Of a stretch of DNA of 64,000 nucleotides, positions 11,810-23,420 are shown in pieces; within the stretch, counting starts at the first letter, position 1; every line of letters starts with the position of its first letter. The notes below the pieces were generated by a model. That model saw only the letters and a list, made by a program, of their open reading frames with translations. It searched no databases and was not told the DNA's origin. This DNA is from Symbiodinium natans (lineage: Eukaryota > Sar > Dinophyceae > Suessiales > Symbiodiniaceae), in assembly GCA_905221605.1 (NCBI GenBank), contig CAJNDS010001502.1:276501-340500 (forward strand), written 5' to 3'. The position numbers were made by a program, and so were the translations under genes.

Positions 11810-14430
11810 CCACACCAGACTTGTGCATGCTCAAAAGTCGTGCAAGACGAGGGACTAAATGAGGCATCACGTGGCCGCGGGCTATGTCAGGGTTTGCTGA
11901 CAACTGTGCCAGTGCGGCCAGGGCCGCCAGTTGGCCTTCCTTCCGAGTGCTCATGCTGAGTCCATGTGGAGCTATGATACTCTGAGCATCTCCGAGCACA
12001 AACAGCTGTCCCCCCCACCTTACAGCAAGCCACAGCCACCGATGCCAGTCCCTCTGCCAGCGATGCCTTCCCCAAAAAGAAGATAATGGAACACTTTTGA
12101 TGTGGATTCCAAACTCGGCAACTACTGACTGGAAAAAAAAGTGTCGATGCTTCGCAAAACTGCAAGTCCAAAAATCGGATAATCTGCCGCATGCATGCCT
12201 CAGCACCAAACAAAAACTTACAAAAACGACCGTAGACGCAGCACCGCAGCGCACAGTGCACACGCACTCCTTTTCTTGCTTTGAACAGGCCTCGGGCACC
12301 TCTGCTGCTGCTCGTGCAGCCCGGCGCAGCAGCGCCAATACGTTCACCTGTACTGCCACCTCCAGTGGACGGTGGACAGGCGAGCAACATCGAGCAACAT
12401 CGAGCCAACTGCGAAACCCGTGAGTTTTTTGACGGCCGTGAGTTGCAGAGCACCCTTATCGACCTGCGACGACGCAGTCAAAACATGTAAGAGATCGCAT
12501 ATCAAGGCGCGTCAGAGTACTCGAAGATGGGCTTTCCTTTGGCTGCATCCTTTGTGGCTGGTGCTGCCATCAGCAACGTCTGGCACAAAGGTGCCAGGGA
12601 CGTCCTCAGTGCGTGTGGCAGCAGTGCAAGACCACAATATCAAATTCATGCTCGAGGCGTGAGCCCAAAAAACCAAGATGCGATCGCCACAGAGCATGCA
12701 AAAGTGTGCCTATTATGGCTTCTACAGTTCTGCCTGCAAGTGGCCAGTGCATGAGCAAGAATCCTTGGCCAACGTGAAAACCGCCCCAGCTTTGACTCAG
12801 TCTCACAAAGCATGTTGCACGTGGCACTAGCAAAGCATTTATCCGTCACTTGGCTGAGTTTTGCTGCCGGGTGGCTAGCCAGACATCCTGATGCTGTCCT
12901 GATTGAAGTCACCCTTTTTGAGAATCTTCAGCCGAACGAAGCACAGTATGTCTATAACGCCTAGAAATTCGGAGGTGTTGTGTGCACACGCCCCACAGCC
13001 ATCGGCCTCGATGCCTGTGTGACACCGGCCGCGGCAGGTGCCGTGCCAGCTTCTTCTGCAACCTGAGAACGCCACACCAGACTCAGGAAAGCACGAAGGT
13101 TTTGGATGTTTGGGACAGCTTACGGGGTGCTTGTCCATGACCCTAAACCCCAAACCCTAAAACCTAACCACCCTGAGGATGTCCAGGTGGTTTTCTCGAG
13201 GGCATCGGTGAGAAGTGACAGTCGGCCGAGGCTCGGCAACGCAGCGCAGCAGCCGGCCAAGGACCCGATGGAAGCTTGCTCGACCTTCGTACGACTCCCA
13301 TTGGGATGTTGAACCTTATACGAACAGTCCTTGACAGGGATTGTGGTACCTCCAAATCCTTATGAAGGACTGTTTGTTTTAGTGGGAACATCCCAAGACT
13401 CCCACTACGTGAAATACCCGTGCACTTGGCAGAATGAGAAGCACTGTCAGGGCAAGGCACCGGCTTCGTTGGAGATATCCAGGCCGCTTTTCAGAAGGAC
13501 GCCGGCACCTTGAGCGTCTCAGTTGCTTTGGCCCCTGAGCTACAAGTTGCCATAATTCTGCTCGTTGCCAGAGGCGGTGCAACAGCTTCATCCCGTCGGG
13601 CACACGAAGGACAGTTTCAAGTTTCCAAACCAGCCATGCACCTGACACCTGTTTTTGAACTTGTACTGAGGCCGATGCTAGGAGTATGGCCCTAAGAACC
13701 TTAAAAGCAAACCAACAAAAGGAAGCTCCCTCTTCTGCATTTCGGACTCGGGTCGGCCAGCCAGGCACCAAGGCCGCACACATTTCCTGAAAACCCTAAA
13801 CCGCGCGCCCAAAAAAAACAAAGCCCGACACTCTACACCCTACAGGCCCCGTCTGAAATGGCCTCAACTGTAATCCGAAAATCCACGTCCTGCATCACGC
13901 TCTGGATGCCTTACAGGCGCCATCGCACACATTCGCAAATGCATGGGCCGCTTGCTCGTCGGGGAGGTTTCGCCTGGCAGTGCAGCAACGCAAGGCTGTT
14001 GCAAGGAAGCAGTGGCTCACAAAACGCACATCCGAGGCACGTAATTCCCACCAGCGCGCCATGAAGCGAAGCGTCGACTTCGCTTGGGGCTGCTTGTGCC
14101 ACCTGGTGCTTCAACGGCGCTGCATGAGAGCTGAATTCTACTTAAGACCCGACTGCCTGGGCAACCACTTTCAAGAACTCCTCAAAGTGTGGCAGGAGGA
14201 GTTTCCCAGCGTACCTTGCTTGCAAACTATTGAACCCAACGAGATGCTGGTGGACAGTTCAACTGCAGAACATGCCAAACCTCGTTGGAGATGATACGCC
14301 TTTGTCCAACACTGGTCCAGTACATCTGCTGGACAAGCTGCCCACACAGCTCCTGGATCACTTCGCTGGCTTCCACAGGAATCTGTGCCACCATGGACAT
14401 AAGCCACTGCACAGCCGGTGCGAGGTGCAC
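11810..14430 (-). CDS. HEAT-repeat karyopherin, transportin-3/importin-13-like (partial model)
   Basis: Probable importin-beta-superfamily nuclear transport receptor. Minus-strand exons: 14,276-14,430 (VHLAPAVQWLMSMVAQIPVE ... SNEVW); 14,149-14,214 (YAGKLLLPHFEEFLKVVAQA); 13,915-13,973 (RNLPDEQAAHAFANVCDGA); 13,606-13,641 (AWLVWKLETVL); 13,461-13,508 (AGVLLKSGLDISNEA); 13,393-13,443 (LLILPSARVFHVVGVL); from 13,284 down to about 13,175 (VEQASIGSLAGCCAALPSLG). The first four joins keep frame. The AA-A-N-C-C helix followed by a G-S-L-A-G-x-x-A-x-L-P helix matches transportin-3 architecture. Two neighbours, 13,461-13,508 and 13,393-13,443, are only 17 nt apart, so one is probably wrong. Weaker helical exons follow near 12,640-12,750, 12,285-12,352 (VNVLALLRRAARAAAEVPEA) and 11,810-11,975 (EGQLAALAALAQLSANPDIA). 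Start and stop were not found. Confidence 0.5.
13285..13392 (-). mobile_element. Family 2 element forming a karyopherin-gene intron
   Basis: Terminal repeats: TTGGGATGTTGAACCTTATA at the left and the inverse of TTGGGATGTTCCCACT at the right, with inner pairs ACAGTCCTTGACAGGG / CCTTATGAAGGACTGT. On the minus strand, removing it joins FHVVGVL to VEQASIGSLAGCC in frame, with G|GATG at the donor and GAAG|G at the acceptor. Confidence 0.6.
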
Positions 14431-14675
14431 CTGCAGCAAAGGCTCGGCGCTCGTCGTGATTCGTAACCCCCCGCACAGGGCTGGGGGGGGGGCAAATAAG
14501 TGCAGAAACTGCTGATGTTGTGCTCAAGTTGAATAGTCAAAGAACATGTGAACGCAGTTCGCACCAGCAACCAGCATACGCTGCAAGTTCTTTGCCAAAC
14601 AACAGAAACATGGAAGAGCTCCATGCGGAACAAAACCCCGCAGCAGCATTAGTCTTCTGAATTGGCGTGATCCAG

Positions 14676-14795
14676 CAAACCCTAAACCCGAAACCCCCTA
14701 AACCCCAAACCCCACAACCCCCCTAAAACCCTAAACCCAAAAAAAACCTAAAACCCCTAAAACCCTAAAACCCTACAACCCTAAAACCCTAAGCA
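14676..14795 (-). repeat. Degenerate telomere-type tract
   Basis: CCCTAAAA, CCCCTAAAA and ACAACCC variants in irregular order. It looks old, or built by slippage in A and C runs. Confidence 0.75.
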
Positions 14796-15130
14796 ACGAC
14801 GACCCAGGCGAACTGCCGCACCTTGCCTGAAGCCGCTCTTCGAAGTGCGGCCCGCAGCCTGGGAGCTTTAACGTCACTGCTGCCAGGTCTCTCTCGCAAG
14901 CTTTCAAAGCTCGAGGGCTGCAGGTGAGCATGCATTCATGGCATTCTTGGGCTCTTTTTTCATATCTTCAAGTCGATTTAGGTCATCATACTTGGTGAAA
15001 ACAGTGTCTATGGTATTGCAGTATTTCACACATGAGAATACTACTGTATGATAATCCCTGGTAGGGATGTTGGGGGCTGATTCCCTGTGGCCTCGAAGTA
15101 GGGCTGCCCCAGTCGAAAGCACTTCTGCAG

Positions 15131-15176
15131 GTGCGGAGGATACCTAAACAGGTTTGAAGCCAAGGACATCTACTTG
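15131..15176 (+). CDS. 46-nt exon candidate ending at an introner
   Basis: Between CTGCAG and the family 4 element, one frame reads CGGYLNRFEAKDIYL, phase 1 to 0. After the element, TAG|GGGCTACAAGG opens GLQGAVVLQQPFLLPVARTK. A rare plus-strand exon in this window. Not recognised. Confidence 0.35.
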
Positions 15177-15271
15177 GAAGTTAAATGGGTAGTTATAAGT
15201 AGGGTTGTATGTACCCTAAAATGGGCTATAAGTATAATTACCCTACTTAGAACTACCCATGAATCCCCAAG
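15174..15271 (+). mobile_element. Family 4 element, probable intron
   Basis: CTTGGAAGTTAAATGGGTAG at the left, ACTACCCATGAATCCCCAAG at the right, inner GGTTGTATGTACCC and AAATGGGCTATAAGTATAAT. It follows a 46-nt plus-strand exon candidate directly (15,131-15,176), giving a TTG|GA donor. Confidence 0.65.
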
Positions 15272-15588
15272 TAGGGGCTACAAGGGGCTGTGGTGCTGCA
15301 GCAACCATTCCTTCTACCGGTAGCCCGGACCAAGGTATCTATTTCCCGACTTGGAGATGCCACACATTTGAGAACATTTGATTGATTCCTTGCTTGCAAG
15401 TCGATAAGTATGGAGCTTGCGAGTGCAGCAATGGTGCTCTGAACACCGTGGGCAGAACCTTGTTGTAAACATCTGGGATCGCTGGCTCGTCTGCCAACAC
15501 CTCGACGATCCCTTGCCAGGGCTGAAGGTTCGGTTTCGCCAAGCTCCACACAAATCGGGTCTGAAATGCCCTGATTTGGAGGGCTTTA

Positions 15589-15686
15589 CGAACTTAGGGG
15601 TACCCTTAGTGGGGTTCCTTATTGTAAGGAGATCCTACCATTTCGGGGTCTATACTAGGAGTCCCCGATTTTTCGCAAAAAAAACC
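15589..15686. mobile_element. Family 3 inverted-repeat element
   Basis: Left CTTTACGAACTTAGGGGTAC, core TTATTGTAAGGAGATCCTAC and GGGGTCTATACTAGGAGTCC, right CCGATTTTTCGCAAAAAAAA. The right terminal repeat is diverged into an A-run. Confidence 0.6.
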
Positions 15687-16297
15687 ATCTGGCCTTGGAA
15701 TGCATACCAAACCACCTCCATGCCGAGGAGGTCTCGCGCAGATTCGGCTTTCTCCAGGCTGCTGAACCTCAGTTGCTGGTCCGAGATGCGCCCTTGGAGC
15801 TCACAACGTGCTCACGGTGGCGTGAAGAGGCGTTACCTAAACCCTTAACCCTTTTTGCATAAACCCTAGACCCTAGACCCTAAACCCTAAACCCTTAGTT
15901 AACCCTAAACCCTTAACCCTAAACCCTATAGGGCAGCCTAGCGACAGGCCGTTGAGCACCAGCTGGGCCTCTGCTGTCCCGGCGGCAATGCAGTACCTCT
16001 CAGGCCACGGATTCTCAGATCCCTCTCAACACCGTGACAGCTATCAACGTCCTGGCTACAAAATCAAAGGTGACATACAAATATACAATAATCATAATCA
16101 TAACAAATGTAACAATAAGAAGAATGATGATAATCATGATAAGAATGCTAACAATGATACGAAAACAGGTCCGGCTCCAAGTTCAACAGCTGGCATGTCG
16201 ACTCTCCAAGCCCTGTGCATGTCCACCAGGATGTCTTGTTGAGCGCTGCGGAGTTGCACAAGGTCGCTCCGCTCCTGCGAAGGCTCCACGGACAGTC

Positions 16298-16342
16298 GGT
16301 TTAGGGTTTAGGGTTTAGGGTTTAGGGTTTAGGGTTTAGGGT
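16298..16342 (+). repeat. Telomere-type TTTAGGG tract
   Basis: Six uniform copies. Further tracts are nearby at 15,838-15,928 and 16,746-16,815 in the opposite orientation. Confidence 0.9.
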
Positions 16343-17707
16343 CGGTTGAAAGAAGCCAACCAAATGCAACGCTGCAATGTAAACCCTTAACCCTAAACCA
16401 GTCTCGATTTCCGTGGCTGTCGGTTGTGATCTGGCGGTTTAGGCAGGGTCACGGGGTCCTCGGTATGGGCCGAGTCGAAGCGTCCAAAACGAACGAAGGA
16501 CAGGACAGACCTCAAGAATCTGCCAAGAATCAGGGGTTTAGGGTTTAGGGTTAGGGAGCAACCATTGAATGGCAAAGCTCTGCTTCCTTTCTGCTGCTGG
16601 TCAACTGCTTCGAAGTTCCCTCTCTAGAATCTCACGTACGCGGGCCCGAACCCTTTCTGGACCTGGAAGACCCCTAAACCCTAAGTCCCAAACCCTCTAA
16701 GCCCCAAACGAGCCCATCTCGAGATTTCTGCGTCTAGAGCCAAACAACCCTAAACCCTAAACCCTAAACCCCAAACCCTAAACCCCAAACCCTAAACCCT
16801 AGACCCTAGACCCTGAAAACCGAGTCCCGGCAGTTTGTGCCGGGCCGCGGCTCTGCGAGTCGATGCAGGATCTTTGGCATCACCTGAAGCAGGATTCTTC
16901 AGTATGATGATTCTTCTTGGTATCATATAGCGATTCTTGTGCATATATTTTCTTGCTGTTTTTGTTATTCTGATTATTCTTTCTATCGAAAAGGCCTTTT
17001 GATTTTGAGTAGTACTGCCAGTACTATGCTTATGATTCTGATTACTATCTATCTTATGTTTACACTCATTATTGCTGTTCTTCTGTACAAAACAGAAGAC
17101 GCCTCACACCTACTTCTGAGGGCGATGCGAGAAGACACACATTGCAAATGGAAAGAAGACCTCACTCACGCCTACTTCTGAGGGTGGGGTTGTTCTTCTG
17201 ATTCTTATTCTCAATGTTTATTCTTCTGATTATTGCTATAATTATTTTCCAAGTTTCTTGATGAATTGTTGTATATTCACATGTTGTTATGATATTCTGA
17301 ACTGGCATGTAATAATGATTTTGTTGTACTACATGTTGACATATTATTGTATACTGGGATATTACTATACTATTACTATGACTTAACAGCCCTGCGTCTT
17401 GCACAGGGTGGCCGAGCCAAAAGGAAGGTACAGCTGACGTGCAACTCTCACCATGACGAAAGCCAAACCTGTCCTACCAACTCCAAACTTTCAACTGCCG
17501 GCCACCATTCAAGTTGATGATTTCAGGAGGGTGATCTCTTCTGAGCTTTCACACGATGTACCTTCTGAGTATCTGCTCGCACGGAAGTAAATTGGGGAAC
17601 TAGTTCGCTGCTGGGACGTCAAGTCACGCCCTCGGGGAGCTTGCTGTCGCGCTTCGCATCCTCTGGTCGGGGGATTCTCAAATGAAGGTTTCGATCTACT
17701 TTGAGGC

Positions 17708-17920
17708 TGATGGGTAGCTACAAGTAGGATTACAGTAAACTCCAGAAAGTTGGAACATCCTTCTCCCCATACCCTAAAAGGTGTACTCAAGTGAATCCCA
17801 GCTCTAGTCATCCTTAAACCATGTTCCAACTCTCTGGGGTCAACTATATAAGTACCTTAAGTGGGGTTATATGTTTAATTACCATACTTATAACCCTACT
17901 GATAACTACCCATGAAGCTC
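17708..17920 (-). mobile_element. Family 4 element interrupted by a second element
   Basis: The left end (GGCTGATGGGTAGCTACAAG) and right end (GATAACTACCCATGAAGCTC followed by CAAG) are those of family 4, as is the AAGTGGGGTTATATG core. Residues 17,742-17,837 are an unrelated inverted-repeat element. On the minus strand the right end begins GAGCTTCATGGG directly after a coding exon (17,921-18,112), so it supplies a GA donor. Confidence 0.65.
17742..17837. mobile_element. Family 6 element nested in family 4
   Basis: About 96 bp with terminal inverted repeats CCAGAAAGTTGGAACATCCT and ATGTTCCAACTCTCTGG, inserted inside the family 4 copy. Only copy seen in the window. Confidence 0.6.
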
Positions 17921-18112
17921 CAAGTATGGAAGGATTATCCTCAGCACCTGGTGCAATGGTGAAGAACTTTGCCCAGTCCTTCAGAATTGCCCAAAGCTCT
18001 GCCACGGCTTGCGCCACTTGCGGGTGCACGACGAAGCACGCCCCAATGAAGGCAAGCCTCAGCCCATCTTTTCCAAAACGCCGTAGCGCAGCAGCGGCCA
18101 CACACGTTACGG
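17921..18112 (-). CDS. Alpha-helical (ARM-like) exon ending at an introner
   Basis: 192 nt open on the minus strand: VTCVAAAALRRFGKDGLRLA, FIGACFVVHPQVAQAVAELW, AILKDWAKFFTIAPGAEDNP, SIL. Two amphipathic helices suggest an armadillo or related repeat. It starts after CTGCAG and ends exactly at the family 4 element (CTTG|GAGCTTC). The rest of the gene was not located. Confidence 0.5.
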
Positions 18113-19559
18113 CTGCAGGATTTCATCCCTAAACCCTAAACCCTAACTCAAGGTGCATCAAAGAGTGGAGTGGGTACGGGCGGGGCTTCCGAATGCACGG
18201 GCTTAACGTAAGAATAAGAACAATAAGAGTTCATATATAAAATATGAAAAAACACTACTACATTAATCATAACAGTACAGTTGTTTATTATGTAGCCTGC
18301 TACCTCACCTTTGCAGGTTGGCTTCCTGCCCTTTTCCACGTGCTCCCGGCTCCACAAAACCGCATGGGCCAGACTTCAGGTCTTTTCGACGTGCCTGGAA
18401 GTTGCATAAATAGGGTTTCTGCAGCACCATCTCCAAAGAGCGAATATCGGGCGCCAACGTGAAACACGAGTCTGCACCGCAAGCCCAGGACACCAAAACC
18501 CCAGCACCCCCATAAATAGGGTTTAGGGTTTAGGGTTTAGGGCTTTCTCTAACCTGCGTTCCACCACACCAGGTCTGTCTTTCGCAGATGGGCTTCAGGC
18601 GGGGAACGGCGCGCAAGAGCATCGATATCAGTGCAGCAGAGACACAGGACCTCTGAAGACTCTGCATCCAGCCAGAGAAGCTGCGTGTATGCCTCCACCA
18701 AGGTTCCAGCCTTGTCTCCAAGTCGCAAACCCGAGGCCCTAAACCCTAAACCCTGAACCCTGAACCCTAAACCCTAAACCCCAAACCCTAAGCAGCGCAA
18801 ACTTGTCGAGCGATGCATGGAGACCAGTGCACTCCAGTTGCTAGCTCGGCCCAGTGTTGAAGCAGCCGCCCTTCTGCCATGTCGAGCGAGACCTGAGCAG
18901 CAAAGGCACGTGATGCTCCTTCTCCACAAATAACCATGCTCAGCCCATTAAAAAATAGTAACTCTTCTTAGTAGCATTTGAAATACTTAGAATGGTCTTT
19001 ATTCATACTATGCATACACTCAGAAGTATTCTTAATGCAATCGTAGTTTCCCTTATTCACCAATCATCTTGCCTCTTGGATCGTTGTCCACCCAAAACCA
19101 AACCACCCAAGCCCGTCCTGAGGGTTTAGGGTTTAGGGTTTAGGGTTTAGGGTACCTTGCAATTGAAGCCCTCAGGCTCGCACCTGTTGCTGAGCAGCGC
19201 TCTGCAATGTGGGCAGGAGCGCCTTCATCCTTGAAGAAGCATCTGTGGCAGTCAAGCTTGATTTAGGTTTAGGGTTTCAGGAATGGCTTCTCTTGTGCGA
19301 TATCGGTCGTTGCCTTCAGGTCTTTGCTGTCAAGGCTCGCACGCGAGACTGCGCCGAGGAGGCCTGACCAAATTGTGGGACCGCAATGCGCGTGAGCAGG
19401 ATAGGGAAGCAACGCATGCCTCTGGACTTTTCATGCCCAAAGACATGACGTTTGACACTCTACTTGTACCGGTTACCGGCGCTGAGCCTTCCAAGGCCGG
19501 TGTCGGCGTCTGTGCCTGGACGGGAAGGGACGGATGCAGCTGCATTCCCTCTTCAGGTG

Positions 19560-19771
19560 CTGCCTTGAAGTGCTTGGAATGTCTCACGTGTCACATGGAG
19601 GGACGGTGGGTAGATTTGCTGCCAAGTCGCGGGCTCGTAAATCATGAAGGCTCCTGGCGAGCGGCGGAGGACTTCGATCACCTGAGCTCTCGTCACCCAG
19701 TCGGTACAAGTCTGTCCCCGAGCCACAGCATGTGCCTCGACCCCTGCCGTGGGGATTTTCAGTGTTGACAT
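19560..19771 (-). CDS. Candidate exon, unknown product
   Basis: MSTLKIPTAGVEAHAVARGQ, TCTDWVTRAQVIEVLRRSPG, AFMIYEPATWQQIYPPSLHV, TRETFQALQGS. Codon use and composition look coding. The plus strand is also open (161 codons), so the strand is a judgement. Not recognised. Confidence 0.3.
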
Positions 19772-19925
19772 TCTGAACCTCCTAAACCCTTGTGCAGCAC
19801 GGCTCTCTCAAACTCTTTTGCATCCAGGCCTCTTCGAATACTGCCGGGCAAGTCTCACCAACTAAGACACTGGGACTGGGACACTGAGGCGGAGGCAAGT
19901 TACAGCACTGGCTGACTGTCACTCA

Positions 19926-20042
19926 CCCTAAACCCTAAACCCTAAACCCTAAACCCTAAACCCTAAACCCTAAACCCTAAACCCTAAACCCTAAACCCTA
20001 AACCCTAAACCCTAAAACCCTGAACCCTAAACCCCAAACCCG
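19926..20042 (-). repeat. Telomere-type CCCTAAA tract
   Basis: About 16 copies, uniform except at the right end. Confidence 0.95.
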
Positions 20043-20566
20043 ATGTGCAAGACAAAGCCGCGGCGTCCAGAACGACTTCAAAGTTGCCTGCAGGCCCACC
20101 TGACCGACAAGGAATGATATCCAGCGTTCCAAGGGACCAAAGGAGGACGCGCGGCCTTAAACGCGGGAGCTGATTTTTGCTTTCACTCATATTTCATCGG
20201 GGCTTTGCTGTTTATTTTGGACGACACTGAACCGGGACACCTCAATGCTGGAGGTGCGCAGGACATCACTATCGCCTACAGAATCAAGAGAACCTCGGGC
20301 TGAAGATGAACAACGCAAAGCTCAGCTGGTTAACAATTGACATGTCACATGTCACATGCCTTCAAATCGACCTTAACACCTAAACCCTAAATCCTAAACC
20401 CGAAGAAACTTCAACCCAAGCGAGTGTGATGTTTCAGAGTTTTGACTATAATATAATTAATAATATTATTATTAGTAATATTCTTATTAATATTATTCTT
20501 CTTATAATAATAATAATTATTATTATAAATAATGCCAACTTCTGCTCTTGGTAAGTTTTTTTGATT

Positions 20567-20680
20567 CCCCAGAGTGCCCAATACCCCTTAAACAAGGAAC
20601 CTGCCTTAAACTATATAGGGATCCGTAATGTAACTTCAAGTATATTCCTTAATTAAGAGGTAGTGGGCTCTTTGGGTCCT
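20567..20680. mobile_element. Family 5 inverted-repeat element
   Basis: Left CAGAGTGCCCAATACCCCTT, right AATTAAGAGGTAGTGGGCTC then TTTGGG; inner CTATATAGGGATCCG. Confidence 0.65.
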
Positions 20681-20835
20681 GCCACAGTCACTTATATAAG
20701 CCCTTACAGGAGAAAGGTGGACAAAATTCTCACAAAAAACGGGCAGAGGACTTAACAGTTGACATCAAAGCAGCACCATGATTTACGTAAGTAAGCCAGC
20801 AAGCCCGAAGCCCATTGTTCGGCCTACCGGGCACT

Positions 20836-20938
20836 GAACAGCCAAAATTTGAGGTCATATACCCTCTACTACTATAGTTCCGATTAAGGTATATGAACCA
20901 TGAACCCTTTCAGGGTTCGTTTGAGCCGAGGGGCCAAG
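20836..20938. mobile_element. Family 1 element, left end degraded
   Basis: Core GGTCATATACCCTCTACTAC and the TATATGAACC motif are present, with right end GGGTTCGTTTGAGCCGAGGGG then CCAAG. The sequence after CCAAG opens a plus-strand reading (ESSQVACKAMVLQQLQAHHL), so it may also be an intron. Confidence 0.5.
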
Positions 20939-22042
20939 GAGTCCAGTCAGGTGGCATGCAAAGCCATGGTGCTCCAGCAGCTGCAAGCCCATCACCTCGC
21001 GATTGCAGATTCTGTAGACATTCTAAGCCCTCTAAGGCACTTCACCGTTTTCTCAAGCAGGTTCCCCGTGCCTTCGACCACTGTGTGAGCGTCTGGAACG
21101 CGAGCCTTAGGGGCGCAGCTGCGCGCTCTGGTGGTGAGATCGCACAACGGATTCGAAGCTTGGCAGGCTCGAGCTCTCCACGACAAGATGCGAGAAGTCG
21201 GAGTCCGAAAGGGTGCCTGTCGGAGCCTCTCCCATGTGGAACAATGATATAATGCCACAGTGTAAAATACCAATGCCTCATGTAACATAGAGCAAAAGGC
21301 TCATATTCTAGTATAATGATTTTATCATGATATGATGATATAGAAATGGAATGAGATATTCACGAAAGGGTATAAACAATATAACAATATAATAAGACAA
21401 AATATGAAAATATGAGAATACAAAAGCAAAATGAATAAAACGTGGAGCCCGGGACTTCTGAATCGAGTGCGCAGACGCCAAGAAGTCTTCAGATTCCTGC
21501 CGCTGCCTCGTCGGACATGGGCTGGTATCGCGCCGCCAGGTCGAGCATCGCTTGGGAGTGCGAAAGGAGGGCCAAGGTCCGAGCCTCAATGGGTTTAGGG
21601 TTTAGGGTTTAATTAGGGTTTAGGGTTTAGGGTTTAGGGTTTAGGGAAGGTGTGCTCTTTGGGGTTGGAGCTTTGGCATGTCTCGCAGCATGTTGCCCCA
21701 GGCATGAAGGGAAGCAGAACACAGGTCGTCCGAGGCGCATCGGCTTTCAGGTACTTGTGGACAACCTTGCAGGTTGGAGCTTGCGGGATTTTTTGCCGCC
21801 CGCCTCGCTGAACTGCACGTCCACATTGCAGGGTTCTGGCGTTTAGTACGGTTGAAACAAAGGTGCATCCCTTTGGGACACTGCGGGGGGGCGGACCTTG
21901 GGAGGATCTACGTAACTTCACAGGGAGGTGCCTAGTTTAGAGTTCAGGACGCAAGAAGCCTGCGGCGACTCTCCAAAACCCTTGCACAAACAGGGCGCCT
22001 CGGAGAGCTGCTCTGGAATGATGACCTGGGCTTGTCTTGCCA

Positions 22043-22175
22043 ACCCTAAAAACCCTAAAAACCCTAGAAACCCCTAAAAACCCTAAAAACCCAAAAACCC
22101 TATAAACCCTTATAAACCCTATAAACCCTATAAACCCTATAAACCCTAAAAACCCTAAAAACCCCTAAACCCTGA
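22043..22175 (-). repeat. Variant tract of AACCCTAAA / AACCCTATA units
   Basis: Octamer and nonamer units (CCCTAAAA, CCCTATAAA) with six consecutive CCCTATAAA-like copies in the middle. A changed unit has been amplified locally. Confidence 0.8.
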
Positions 22176-22322
22176 ACCGCTCGGCAAACCCACAACGGCC
22201 AGAAGCCTTCGTCTCTGACTCCTGGGTCCCCGGGCCAAGATGCCCCAAGTGATCTTCGGCTGGCGTTCGACCAGGGCAAGCAAATCTGCCACGCCACTCT
22301 TCCTGGGAGCTTCGTCCATATG

Positions 22323-22422
22323 CGGGGTTACGATATTAGGGTACCTGCCTGGGATCCTTATTGTAAAGGGATCCTGCTATTAGGGTGTCTATACTAAGGG
22401 TCCCCCATTTTCGTAAACCCCC
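22323..22422. mobile_element. Family 3 inverted-repeat element
   Basis: Left end GGGGTTACGATATTAGGGTA, right end CCCCCATTTTCGTAAACCCC followed by CATG. The core has ATCCTTATTGTAAAGGGATC, itself an inverted pair. Confidence 0.65.
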
Positions 22423-23333
22423 ATGTGATCTGAGGGCGGTGCACGATTCATGCAGGCGTGCCGGTTCATCGAAGAAGCGAGACAGGAAAGGAATACGATT
22501 CAGGCACCCAAACAACTTGCAAAGGCAACGCTGCCTGACTCATCACAACATGTTGCTCTGCCCGGCAGCTTAGGGTTTCAGGCTTAGGGCTATAAAGGGC
22601 TGATGTAGGGTTGAGGGCGAGGGCAAGTTCGTTTTAACTTTTACCACCCAGCTCCAAAAAAGTCATGTGTTATGCAGGGAGCAGTGCGTATGCCGAGCCG
22701 CCAAGTTGTGTTGCACAGAGCAACCACAATTGCAGCGAGCGCGACGACCTCATTGCTCTGCTCTAGCTGGCAGGGACAAAACTCAAGCATCTTGTCGCAA
22801 TAAGTGCTGAACTCATAGCTTGCCACAACTGATGCGACACCGAAAAACAGTCGGACTTCAAGAACTAGCCGAACAGCAGAAACCCGAAAAAACAGCCTTC
22901 TTAGGATTGGTCAAGCCACCAGCTGCTGCTTCGAGGGCTTCGATGTCGCTTCCGACTCCAAGTGGTTCAGCAACACAGGGGCCCAGTCCTGATAAGGGTT
23001 CACAGGGTTTAGGATTGAATCACTCACACTCGGACGCGGCAGGTGAGGCACACTCTGCGGGTTTGGGGTTTAGGGGACAGAAACCAAGGCCGGGCATGGG
23101 CGCCGCGTTGGGATCATAAAAATCCTTTCTCTTAGGTCCTACCCGAGCATGCATCCACCACACAAAGCCTGGGGGACTGAAACCGCTTATGGACTCACTG
23201 TGCTGCACAGCCATTTCATTTAGAACGGTTCATGTCGTTGGGGTGCGCTTCATGAACCCGGTTAGGTTCGTGAGTCGACTGTGACTGCAGAGAGGGGCCG
23301 AATCGTAACACTAACACATACTCGCACTAGACA

Positions 23334-23420
23334 CTGGGATGTTCCCCCTTATACTAACAGTCCTTCATAAAGATTCTACTAGGGGTACTTTAGACCCTAG
23401 CATATGGGGGAACACCCCAA
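23334..23420. mobile_element. Family 2 inverted-repeat element
   Basis: Left TGGGATGTTCCCCCTTATAC, inner ACAGTCCTTCATAAAG, right ATATGGGGGAACACCCCA. Shorter than other copies. Confidence 0.65.
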
